A stretch of 64,000 nt of DNA. Source: Margaritispora aquatica (taxonomy: Eukaryota > Ascomycota > Leotiomycetes > Helotiales > Discinellaceae). The DNA lies in contig VJWN01000024.1 in assembly GCA_007644065.1 (NCBI GenBank), positions 447,902-511,901 on the forward strand, read 5' to 3'. The position numbers were made by a program, and so were the translations under genes. The notes below the pieces were generated by a model, which was given only the letters and a program-made list of their open reading frames with translations, was not told the DNA's origin and ran no database searches. Positions 19,793-30,171 of this stretch are shown here, one piece after another (the first letter of the stretch is position 1; each line of letters starts with the position of its first letter).

Positions 19793-21175
19793 ATGGTCCG
19801 CAAAAACGGAGAATCCAGCCGCGCCCGCGACGTCCGCAAGCAATTACAACGCGCTATTCAACCGCGCAGTGAAAAGTGTGAACAATGCGGCGTCTTCGAC
19901 CGGTACTGCGACCAAGTTAAACCCAACTGCGGAGCCTGTGCAGCCGAAGGACGAACGACCTGCAAGCCTCCAAGACCTCCACCAAGACCCGTAAAAGCTG
20001 TCCGCAATCCCCGCTCCAGTGCTGCACAAGACCCCTGGGTCAAGTGCGTTGGTTGCAGGAAGACAAATGCCTTGTGTATCTACACGGGCACCAGTCTGAA
20101 GTGCACGCACTGCGAAAAGAAGAAGTTGCAGTGTGTCGACCAGTTCCGCCCTCCTCATCGTACGATTCGGAGATCGAACGCCCAACCTAAGGAAGATAAG
20201 TGCCGAGCTTGTTTTGAGCATCGCGCCTTTTGTGATGGAAGACAGCCGTGTGGTCACTGTAGGGGTAGCAATGGAAGTGGAAGCACCTCGATCTGCGTTC
20301 CACGTGGAACACCAAGAATTCCAGTCGTTAGGATGGAGGACAAGTGCAGAAGATGCAGACAGTTGAAAAGCAGGTGCAGTCATGAGAAGCCTTGCGAGAG
20401 TTGCAACAGTAAGGGAATTATTTGCGGTCCGTCTTTGAACGAGGAGGCATTTGAGAGGGAGGGTGAAGCGGAGAGACAGAGGGCGATGGGACAGGGCATG
20501 GAGTATGAAGATGACGAAGAGAATGAGGACGAGGACGAAGATCAGTCCATGCAGGATCTGAATCCCGCTGCCCAATTCATAGCTTCTGGCCTTCATGCAC
20601 GATTGGCAAATAGACAACATGCTGCTCAGCGAGACGTAGCTTTCAGACACTTTCTTAGCGACAACGATAACGATGACGAGGACGAAGATGAGGAAGAAAA
20701 CGACGGCGATGAGAATGATGATGATGATCTTGAGCACGAAGAAGCTTTGTCAAAGGCCCGCAAAGGTAAGGCACCTCAACGTGGACAAGGTGGAAGACAG
20801 GCACCTGCCGCACCCACCTCAGCACCAGTACCTGCTCGACGACAAATTGCAGTTATTGTCCCAGTCCATACCGACCCAAACGACGCCGAGGATGACAGTG
20901 ACGAAAATGAGATGGCTTTCAGGGAAGCTTTGGCGAGGTCTAGACGAGACAACGCTCCACAACGTGGACAAGGCCAAACGGAAGGATCGAGTAGCTCGGC
21001 TGTTAGTTCGAGACAATATGTTGCCCGTGAGCGAGTCTGCAATGCGCAAGTTAGCGACGATGAGTTAGAGGGTAGTTTGCTAAACTCTGATGTTGAGATG
21101 GAGGAGGGTAGTGTTTATGATCCTGCATCTGACACGGCTGAAGAAGATGAAGATAGTGAAGAACAAGACGAGTAA
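19793..21175 (+). CDS. Protein with four tandem Zn2Cys6 clusters and acidic tail
   Basis: Intronless, 460 aa. Four consecutive six-cysteine clusters fit the Gal4-type spacing: C29-x2-C32-x6-C39-x6-C46-x2-C49-x7-C57; C85..C114 (x2, x6, x8, x2, x6); C137..C168 (x2, x6, x5, x2, x11); C185..C211 (x2, x6, x5, x2, x6). Only cluster 4 keeps a strongly basic inter-cysteine loop (RRCRQLKSRC). The linkers are Pro/Arg-rich. There is no fungal transcription-factor middle domain. The remaining 245 residues are very acidic, with runs of Asp/Glu and a duplicated block ending APQRGQG (about residues 322 and 387). A usual Zn2Cys6 factor has one cluster, so this could be a multivalent DNA-, RNA- or protein-binding scaffold; function is unknown. 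All 24 cysteines are in register, arguing that it is under selection. Confidence 0.85.
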   Translation: MVRKNGESSRARDVRKQLQRAIQPRSEKCEQCGVFDRYCDQVKPNCGACAAEGRTTCKPPRPPPRPVKAVRNPRSSAAQDPWVKCVGCRKTNALCIYTGTSLKCTHCEKKKLQCVDQFRPPHRTIRRSNAQPKEDKCRACFEHRAFCDGRQPCGHCRGSNGSGSTSICVPRGTPRIPVVRMEDKCRRCRQLKSRCSHEKPCESCNSKGIICGPSLNEEAFEREGEAERQRAMGQGMEYEDDEENEDEDEDQSMQDLNPAAQFIASGLHARLANRQHAAQRDVAFRHFLSDNDNDDEDEDEEENDGDENDDDDLEHEEALSKARKGKAPQRGQGGRQAPAAPTSAPVPARRQIAVIVPVHTDPNDAEDDSDENEMAFREALARSRRDNAPQRGQGQTEGSSSSAVSSRQYVARERVCNAQVSDDELEGSLLNSDVEMEEGSVYDPASDTAEEDEDSEEQDE

Positions 21176-22004
21176 AGGAGCATTGAATTGGTCAGCACAG
21201 AGACATAAAGTCATTGCAGGCGTGGTCTTTGATTCCATTGAGTAGTTAGGGAAGTGAAGAGATGCGATGGTCTCTGATTGCGGTGGAGGTGATGAGTGCT
21301 TCAGCTTTTTGAGAGTGTGTGGCATAAATCATTGGTGGCTGGTATATGGGGGGATGATACTTTGGCCCTTGGGTTGGATGCAAGGTCCTATAAACGCATT
21401 GCAGCATGGTTTCCGATGTTGGTATTTGGCGTGGCATTCACAGGAGCGAGGCAATTAGTCTGTTTTGTGATAACGATAAAAGCGATTCTTTACAATAATG
21501 ATTCAGATGTGATCTTCGCTCAAATGTGCAGCACTACTGCGAATTTTGTCTTCGTCAGTGTTAATGTCACAAATGATCGAAGTGATACACCTTATGACGA
21601 GACATTAGCAATGTGAAATGCAACAACTAAAGTCTAGTCTGAATCAGACTCCTACTTTATGAATCTTCAAAGGGTCATTTGATGGACATACTGGGAAACA
21701 CAAATTGATGTTTTCACTCCCCATGATCATGTTCTTGTCTTGATGATTGAGAAATACTTTTCTATATCGTCAGCACAGGAATATACTTTATTGAAGTCAC
21801 GAGTCCTTGAAGGACAGGAGCATAAGTTTGCAGATGAATGTTTGGAATCGTACATTATCCGATCATACACTGAGAAGTCTCTGATATAAAAAAAAGTCTA
21901 ATTCCAGCTTCCCGTAAGCTCCCGAACTTTATTTCGAAGTAGACGAGAACGTCCACAATTTCCCAAAGCATCTTACAAATAACCATATAGCAATCCCCAA
22001 AATC
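21176..22004. other. Intergenic 3' flank
   Basis: About 830 bp after the tetra-zinc-cluster gene. No domain or repeat recognised. Confidence 0.55.
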
Positions 22005-22172
22005 TTACTCCCACCTCACCAAACGCTTGAGGACCATTTTCTCGCCTCTTTTCGCCTTCGGGACGACTACCTCGATGATGAGCACGATCTCCCTGAGTTC
22101 AGGCATCAACTTGAGGACTTTACAAATTTCTCCTCTTGGGTCGTTACTCAGCCAGTCCTTGCCTATTCTGAT
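22005..22172 (-). pseudogene. Short coding-like fragment, unknown family
   Basis: A 55-codon minus-strand open stretch between a TGA (22073-22175 region, at 22173-22175) and a TAA at 22005-22007, too short to stand out as an ORF. It reads like genuine protein: DWLSNDPRGEICKVL, then LKLMPELREIVLIIEVVV, ending in KRLVRWE. A possible acceptor (cagaatag) lies at its 5' side, so it may be a last exon or the leftover 3' end of a gene. The pattern of a charged segment before an LMPELREIVLII-like strand recalls the C-terminal part of 2EXR/F-box-like fungal proteins, but this is only an impression. It is on the same strand as, and about 300 bp beyond, the STAND-like gene. Confidence 0.3.
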
Positions 22173-22471
22173 TCACATTTCGTCTTTAAAACCACCTAGC
22201 TGATAGAAACAGTGTAGTTTGATTCGCTCCTAGGAGATTATGAGAGGAGCTATCTATGTTAGTTAGGTAGATAGGAAAGACCTAACTCACCTTGGAACTA
22301 CTTTACGTACGCATTTTGTCCATCACACGAGGGAGGAAGCGAGGAAGCGAGCCCACACATCAACCAACGATCTTCCACAAACTCGAAGCCAAAAGGTTTT
22401 TACCCGTATCCTTGTCTGCCTGCAATTCACATCGAGCTCTTGAGTCAAATACTGTAAAGATCGTCAATTGC

Positions 22472-24516
22472 TTAGTCCCAATCATCATATACATCAGCCT
22501 CATCCATCGACACCGCACTACCAGTATCCAGCCAAACATTCGTCAACCACTCCTCGTCTTCCCTCAAAGTTCCAACCCTCTCAGCCATCACGGCACTAGT
22601 GAGCACCACCCGCGTATTCCTCCATCTCTGACTAATCTCCTGCAATCTCGGAATAAGGTGTTTCCTCACATCAAACAGCTCGTCCTTTTCACACAAGTCC
22701 AAGCGATCGATAATGATATACAGCTCCTGCGACTTCTCGATCATCACTTCTTGCACTACGTCTAAAATCTCTACGAGCAGCGCCCATGCCTGGAAGCCAT
22801 CACTGTTCACGCGCTGAAAGCGCTGTATGGAGAAGAGGTGGACGTGCGAGATGGTGATTTGTGAGAATGAAAGCAGGATGGAGGTAATTAGTCGCTGGAG
22901 AATGGTGGTGGGTGTAAGGTTGAAGGTCGGGTTCTCGTTACTGCAGAATATGCAGGCGGTGATGAAGTTTTGGCCAGCGGAGAGGGCGTTGACAAGATCT
23001 ACACTGAATGATGAGACCCACGAAACACGTTCAGGGCCGCGCTCTGGGCCTGAAAGCCATAGTAATGGGCGAGGCGAGAGGACTTCCCATGCAGGCTGTA
23101 CAGATGTCAGTTTGTTTGTTTCAATTTATGGTAATACTAAATCGTTCCATGAAGGTGTCAGGGTATGCAGGCAAGTTCTTGAGATAATATTGCAAAGTAT
23201 TTGGCTGTTACGACAGAGTGGATTTGATTGGAAGCGAACTCACAAAGCCAATTCGAGCTGGGTGTTCCTCCCATTGATCACGGGGTGCCAAATGAATGCG
23301 CTGAACATCGTTATACGACTTCTCCAGCTCGAAATCACAATGCGGCAAATTGAACGTCGCACATAGCTTCTGAGCTCGTGATGTTGCCTTGTATTGTGCC
23401 AAAGCTACATTTATTAGACGAAACACAATAGGTAAAATAAAATACAAGCGCAGGAGTACACTCACATAGCAAAGTGCTGCTCTCGGGTACGACCGTCGGT
23501 CCTGTTGCTTTTTCATACATCTTGACGAGCACTAGAAAGAATCAGAGTGAGTTTCGAGGTTTGAGGTTACTGTCACACCTTTGATTATATCGTCTGTTTT
23601 CGACCTCTGCTCGAGAAGGAGTGCAAGAGATGCAGCCATCCTAAGGTTCTCAATCACTTCAACGCATGTGTTTATATCGTCGTAGTATTGCTGCAATGCA
23701 TCGCTTGTTGTTGTAGAGAGTATAAGCTTGACTGAAAAACATATGAGCGACTCACGTCAGCATACACGATAGAGCAACTCACCGAACGTCATTTTAGTAC
23801 AGTACTTGTCTGCTGCGATAATGAACTTGACGATGCCAGTGCAAAATGTAGAGAAGGCTTCTCTCATTTTTGGTGTGTCAATAGCTTGACGATAAAACTC
23901 CTTCTGGGCTATCAAAGGTGCCATCCTCTTCAGATATGCAGAGAGCTTCTCTTCTCGATCGCCTCTTTCCTTGACACCCTGGAACCTGATCAGTTGCTTA
24001 TCTCACAATGACTATAGCAAGACTCAGGACTTACTTTATAGATAAAATTCAGGACACCAAACGCCGCAGCATATTCGGGCGATCCTGATTTGAGGACCTT
24101 ATCCACGACCTTGATGAAAACATCCCCAAACGCCATAAAGCCATCAACAACAGCTTTAGCTTTATCAGAGGAATACCAGCGATCCTTCTTCTCTAGATAT
24201 CGCTTTTGAATCTCAGACATGCTTTTCTCGAGACTCTTCGCATCCGCATCCTGCAACGCCAATTCTCTTTCTTTGCGTGGCAGCTTCGAAAAGAAGATAT
24301 CTCGCACTTGAGTGCAGCTAGACCCGGCGACTTTGAGCGAGGCACTGGGGATGTTAGCTTAAGTAGGTTGATGTGCAGAAATGAGACTTGCTCTTGAGGC
24401 TGGAACCACTCCGAGTATCTCTCATCACGAGCTTCAAGCTGCTTCAAAGTCTCTCGACGGACGAGTGCTGGTCTCGCGAATGGATCATTGAAAGGGTCGT
24501 GAAATGGGTCGTCCAT
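22472..24516 (-). CDS. STAND-like (DUF7708-type) protein with degenerate P-loop
   Basis: Seven exons by eye: 24516-24392, 24344-24035, 23978-23783, 23731-23579, 23531-23466, 23404-23244, 23095-22472; 544 aa, all phases consistent. Upstream ATGs at 24543 and 24594 are possible. Intron 1 has a GC donor. After an FxDPF-repeat start, residues 42-250 form a helical fungal NLR-associated N-terminal domain (SSCTQVRDIFFSKLP, then SGSPEYAAAFGVLNFIYK). The C-terminal half resembles a NACHT/STAND NTPase: LLWLSGPERGPE at about 348-359 stands where Walker A should be, but lacks the GK[ST] signature. A Walker B-like IIIDRLDLC (Asp467) and sensor-like TRVVLTSA follow. No WD, ankyrin or TPR repeats are present. 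It may be a nucleotide-independent or regulatory relative of fungal NLRs. Divergent from an AAA+ gene. Confidence 0.75.
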
Positions 24517-25182
24517 TTCGCTGACTTTAGAATCATAAACCATGGCAAAGATGATCGTGGCATGCAAGACAGAACAAGCTAAGCCAGAATGCAATCTCTA
24601 CTCTACGACAGTGAAGAGTCTTCTCCGATCCAGCTCATCTGGCAACTGCCGAAGTTTCTAGGTTTAATCGTATAACAAAATGATCCTCCCGGCTAAAGAT
24701 CAACTTCTGTTGTGGCTTCGATGTCCTACTCGTGTGCATTCATATTGAAAAACAGATGGTGACTCCCATGATGCAGCTTTGGGGCCTCCACAGGGTCATT
24801 TACAGGGCTTTCCACACAAGCCTTGCTAGGATGCATTATCTCCTACGAACCAGCTGATGAAGATGCTCGTATCTTCTCACTCATTGGTAGTTGAGTGATG
24901 GCTAATGGGGCAAAGCTGCAGGTAAGGCAGGATGGCTTCACGTTTGCTGACAGGAGTGGATAGCGGCAGCTGGTGCCGCAGCATAATTTGGGGGCTAAAT
25001 GCATCTCAAGTTCATCCTGTTTACGAGCATGTTCTTCTCTCCTAGTGAACACAAAGTTTGCTTCGATGTTCTTGAGCTTCAAGTACGGACCCAAAAGTGC
25101 TTATCTTTTTGGCCTCAAAGAACTCAACTCAACCCAACCTGGAGATACCTTATCGATCACGTGAATATATTGTAACAGAACA
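24517..25182. promoter_or_regulatory. Shared divergent promoter, STAND-like / AAA+ pair
   Basis: 666 bp between start codons. An 8-bp palindrome TCACGTGA at 25157-25164 lies only 19 bp before the AAA+ start codon. No other gene is seen. Confidence 0.45.
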
Positions 25183-27648
25183 ATGGTCCGTGAGGCGCCA
25201 ATGCCAGTGGGGGATAATGGTGCAATCGTGAATCAGGCTTTGGTGTCAAAGCACAATGTAAGACTATGATGAGAATACACACTCTGAAATTTTGACTCGG
25301 GTCGACGCTGACAAGCTCAGGACTATGATCGGTCTCCCGAACACGCAAGAATAACCGTTCTCGAGGATAGAATCGAGAAGCTTGAACTAGCTTTACTCTC
25401 ACTGCTCAAGGAAAAAGAAGAGACACTTCTGAAGGAAAAGGAGAAAGCAACAGAAAAGACAACAGAAAAGCCCAAAGAAGAGGCACCCAAGACTGAGCAG
25501 CCTACCATTCCTGAGCTGAGCGATGATGAGAAATGCCTACCCCAGAACTGGGCCAAACGCTTCCAATGGCGACGACGAAACCAAGCCAAAGAAGGAGAAG
25601 AGTACGTTGAGATCGAATCACCTGATCAGAGTCCCGATGCGACAGCGAAGGGTTGGGTGGCACTCGTTCATGATGAGGATGTCAAGGGCACTCCTGAGAG
25701 GATCCTGATCCGAAATGCGAAGATCCAGGCGCATTTGCGAGCCACGCCGGGATTGGAAACGTTTGAAGAAGTGCGTTTTAATCTGAATAGTATTGAGATC
25801 AGCAACCCTTTCTCGCCGCTGTTCCATCATATCGATGCGGTTGTGAAGGTGATGCGTGAGGATGAGACGGCGACAACTGCGGATATGGCAGATAGTGAGC
25901 AAAATTTCACCGTATCACCTTGGGAACATACTAATTCAGCTAGTGTATGCTTTGGAGCAATTCTGCACTCAAAACTCCGTCGGTTCCATGTTCGAGGGAA
26001 TCAGAAAGCTCATTCAACAAGATCTCATCCGTTCAGAGGAGCAATGGGCTCTGTTCCGTCCCGGCATCATGGTTGTAACAAAGCTCCTGGGAGAATATGA
26101 GATATTGCGCGTAAAGTCCATTCGGATGGAAGAGACGAGGAACTATTCATTCTTTGCTGACAAAACACCTGATGATCGGTACTTGGTATGCACTCAGATT
26201 GCCTGGAATGGGAAAATATTCGGTCAGCGAGAGCGAGAGATCCGATTGCAAAAGTTCCCAGGCTCGAAGAAGATCATCGAATTGAATGTCAGTCCTTTAG
26301 AGAAGTATCCCGAGGCAGAACGGTTGGAGATCACACGAGTTTGTGTCGAGAGAGGCCAGCTATGGGCGTCGCTTTGTAAAAGCCCTAATGCTGTTCCTCG
26401 TGACGTCGATTGTCGTTGTCTTCCACTTGTATCAGAGGATCGAGGATACTACTGGGATCCTTTTACAGGTGAAGAAAAGCGCACCGAGCCTGTCGAAACA
26501 AGAGTCGGATTCCCCCTTCTCGCTTGATGATTTCTAATTAACAACATAACAGATCGCAGGTCGTGTGATAGTCGACCCAGCAGCTTCATCAAAAGCCAGC
26601 AAGCTAGGTACAATGACAGAGACATTCACGCTGAACACTTCTGATATCGAGCCCTTCACCGCCGGCTCAGAGGAGATCATTGATTTGGAGAGCCAGTACC
26701 TCGTATGCGCGGCACTGATCGAGGTCTTCAGTCTCACTGATCACATCTGGTACCGCGTTCCCATACCAGAGCTCAGTCTCCCCACATGGGCCGCCGATCC
26801 GTGGGATCAATTGGAACTCAGCACACAACGCAAGGATCTGCTCAAGACACTTGTGAAGGCACACACGAACCAGCTGAAGCGCTCAGAAGACGTGATCAAG
26901 AAGAAGGGCAAAGGACTTGTATTCCTCTTCCACGGCCAGCCAGGCTTAGGAAAGACATTGACAGCCGAGGCTTTATCCGAATCCATCCAAAGACCTTTGT
27001 ATCGCATCAACATCGGTCTCTTGGCCGCAAAAGATGATTGGGAGCCCGATCTCGAGAAGATCTTCCGTGACGCACACTCATGGCAAGCGGTCCTCCTCCT
27101 CGACGAAGCGGAAGTCATCATGGAAGCCCGTACGAAAGACCGCATGCAGCAGAATTCATGGTGTTCCGTGTTTCTACGCAAACTCGAGTACTATGAGGGC
27201 ATATTGATCTTGACCACCAACATGATCCATAGCATCGACAAGGCGTTCCGGTCGCGTATTAATATCGCGATTCACTACGACGAGCTGACCCAGAACCAGA
27301 AGACAAATCTGTGGAGGCTGTTTATTGGCAATTTACCCGCCGAGAGAACGAAGACGCGCGAGCTGATGGAGAATGTGGGCGAGTGGGCGAAGTTGCCGCT
27401 GAATGGAAGACAGATTCGGAATGTGGTGTTAACGGCTGAGTCGTTGGCGCTGGGGCAGGCGAATTCGAGGTATTCGAAGATGGATGCCAATCATATTGAA
27501 GGTAAGTTATATCTATCCATAGGACGAAGTAATACTAATTATTTACTTAGTTATCATTAAAGATACGCTGGACTTCAATGAAGCTATTGATAGTGAGAAG
27601 AAGAGGAAGAATCTCAAGGTTGGGAGCGTGCCTGGGAATTGGCTATAG
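25183..27648 (+). CDS. AAA+ ATPase with N-terminal DUF7025-type domain
   Basis: Five exons: 25183-25257, 25321-25894, 25944-26503, 26553-27501, 27551-27648; 751 aa. The ATG at 25183 is chosen because its 25-codon exon joins in frame to the Lys/Glu-rich coiled-coil segment that follows. Residues about 90-520 correspond to the fungal domain preceding this ATPase class (RSEEQWALFRPG, YYWDPFTGEE). The ATPase module has Walker A GQPGLGKT at 531-538, Walker B LLLDEAE (Asp587, Glu588), sensor LTTN near 620 and an Arg finger region FRSRINIAI. This family is abundant and lineage-expanded in filamentous fungi and resembles mitochondrial Bcs1-like or proteasome-like AAA proteins only in the core. The cellular role is not established. 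The 26504 donor (GTCGGA) is weak, but phase and domain continuity support it. Confidence 0.88.
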
Positions 27649-29181
27649 GTAGAGTAGAGTAGAATCGTCTCAGATCAAGGACCCCTTCGCACATACATAT
27701 ATATATACTGATATTCTTTTCTCTTGCACTTCCAGTGGTCTCAACAACCTATATCAACACGTCCCAATGCCTGTCTACTTTTTGGTACGGTGCTATTTAC
27801 CAACGTGTTATTTTCTGCCATAGGTAGATTTAAGCAATCAAGCGAGAGGGTCGGGATATGCAAGATGAAATACCACGCAGCAGGTATCACTCAAATTACT
27901 CAACCCTCCGCGCTCTCTGTTGTCAATCTACGATCACTGCTATGAAACATTGACAGCGATAATCACTCCCACAGCTGACTAGCCCTAGGCAAACAAACAA
28001 ACATGATTCTTTCAACTATCTCGCAAGAGTGCACAGTCAGCCTGGTCGAATACTATTCTCTTCCTTCATCATGACAAACGAGTACAGATTTCCTACTTCC
28101 TATGAAAGAAAACAACGGACCAGTTTCCGCAGCACATCCAAGTACACCATGTTTTTTTCTTCCCCTTCCAATGCAGGCTATGAACCGTGGTAGGTATTTT
28201 ATACATCGACTTCCATCCCCTCTCACCGCCCTAGTTTCCAAAAGCCAAAGCTACGACTTCGATTCGACTTCCCATAAACTCTCTTACGCTCGAACTCACT
28301 CTGCAACTCCACGTCTCTCAAGCCATCAATCAACTAATCAATTCGACAGCCCCGCTTTGCACGATATAAACACTCTTTCTTCAGAACGTGTATGGAGACA
28401 AGTTCAAGCTGGATGAAGAAAGGCTCATGCTTTGCGCTCGGTTGTGCCCCCTGATGTACTGATGATTGGATTGAGTTTGTTTTGTTTGTCAACAGTAACG
28501 TAGTTAGTTCTGAAATCTAGATTACTCGTATTACTCATCATCGCCACATTGCATAGCGGGGGAGGAATCAGGTTCCCACGCAATTGACAAGATTTCGATT
28601 CTTAGTGAGCTTGGGGGAATTGACAGCAACTTGATGGTTGACAACGATTGAAGTCCCTTTCAAACACTGTGGTATAAACTTACACCCTAAGTTACTATCG
28701 ACGAGATGGTGAAAAATTTACTACGTTTCAGGGTTTCACTTGGCCATCTAAGTCCTAAAATTCTATCCTTGGCCACGCTCTCTATTCATCTCGACTTGGC
28801 TTCGCAACTTCTCACTGCTGCGAGAATATCTAATTCTAGCACGGTGTTTGTACATAACCCAAAAATCCAAGCAGATTCCAATAAAGCTAAGGGGGGAGGG
28901 GAAAGCTAGGATTCACCAAGACCGCTTGAAACAACCACATAAGTGAATCAATTTCGGGCACAAGACCAACCTAAGTTCCTATCATGACCACTTCCAAACC
29001 TGAATCTATGCCATGTTCGAACACCAAGACTATCTTAAGTATAAAAAAAAACAAAGAGTCAACATAACCCACGAAATCATAATCTAGATCTGACACAGAA
29101 CGCTGTCGTAATAAGAATCTGAGGAGCCAGCAATTTAGAGATCCATTTTTGTCCTTTCCTTCCGTTCTTATCCATAAGGCT

Positions 29182-29216
<35 letters not shown>

Positions 29217-30171
29217 ATGCGCAATGACATTTGGATGGCACAGCCGTTGTGAAGTTGTGAGATCTTGCGAACATCATCGAGTCGAAGGTCCTCGCGAAAC
29301 CCGTGAGACTGGTGATCCTTGGTACTCGACGACAACAACAACAACAAAAATAAAACGAACAACAAGTAAACCTCACTTTCTTTTCTTTGACAACAGTGTC
29401 CATTTCTCCCTGTCATTTTCTCGCAGTCACTACTACCGTCGTTTTCCCAAACCCCATCAATCGATCAATCAAACACTTTCCAACGCGAAAATAATCGAAA
29501 ATTCCGCAGAATCCACTTTACTTCCCTTACACATTCCACCTTTCCCAACCTTTCCCAACCACTCCACACCCCTTCATACAACCCCACCACCACCTACTTA
29601 TCAAAACATCGCTGTCATATCTATAGTTTCTGTCGTTTCTGTCGTGGATGACTCCGTCTCTGAGCTGGTAGTGAGATTAATACCTTACAGCTCGAGAGTT
29701 CTAGCATTAATATCAAGAAGTTTCTCAAGAGTGAAGCATGACAAAGCCAATGTCACTCAGCTCCCATCACACAGTGTATCACGATCGCGGTATTGCAAGG
29801 GGAAGACAAAAGAATATGTGCATACTTTAATTCTCGAATTATCTAATCTAATGCGCAATTACAACCGTGCTGGCATGCTTAGCTACATAAAGCTCCAAAA
29901 ACTCCATGATCAACTGGCCTTCACCCCAGTCATCCATCATGCGACATATCGTCATGCTCGTACTGTACATTAAAAAGGCTATATTATATACCCACAACAG
30001 CAGTGTGGACATGAAAGAGCAAAGCATTATCAGAAGTGAACTTTTGTCGTCTCGTCGTATCGAGAAATGTGATGTGAAGGAAAGCAAAAATGTAAATTCC
30101 CAAATGCGCCGTCGCTAGGTATGTATGATGCATGAAAAGCGGATGAATGACTGATCCGTCTGTGAAACCAT
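27649..30171. other. 2.5-kb spacer with microsatellites
   Basis: Between the AAA+ gene and the 3' end of the GPI-type protein gene. Holds a CA microsatellite at 29185-29213 and an (aac)n-rich stretch at 29330-29350. A 274-codon frame at 29149-29973 is driven by the CA repeat (His-Thr run) and was not accepted. Confidence 0.5.
29185..29213 (+). repeat. (CA)n microsatellite
   Basis: About 14 CA units, followed by a single CG interruption. Confidence 0.9.

Noticed and set aside
19844..20737. 297-codon minus-strand frame
   Set aside because: Shadow of the tetra-zinc-cluster gene; the hydrophobic Ile/Val run arises from the complement of Asp/Glu codons.
29149..29973. 274-codon plus-strand frame
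   Set aside because: It is driven by a CA microsatellite and low-complexity Thr/Pro/Ser text, with no domain and no splice or homology support.
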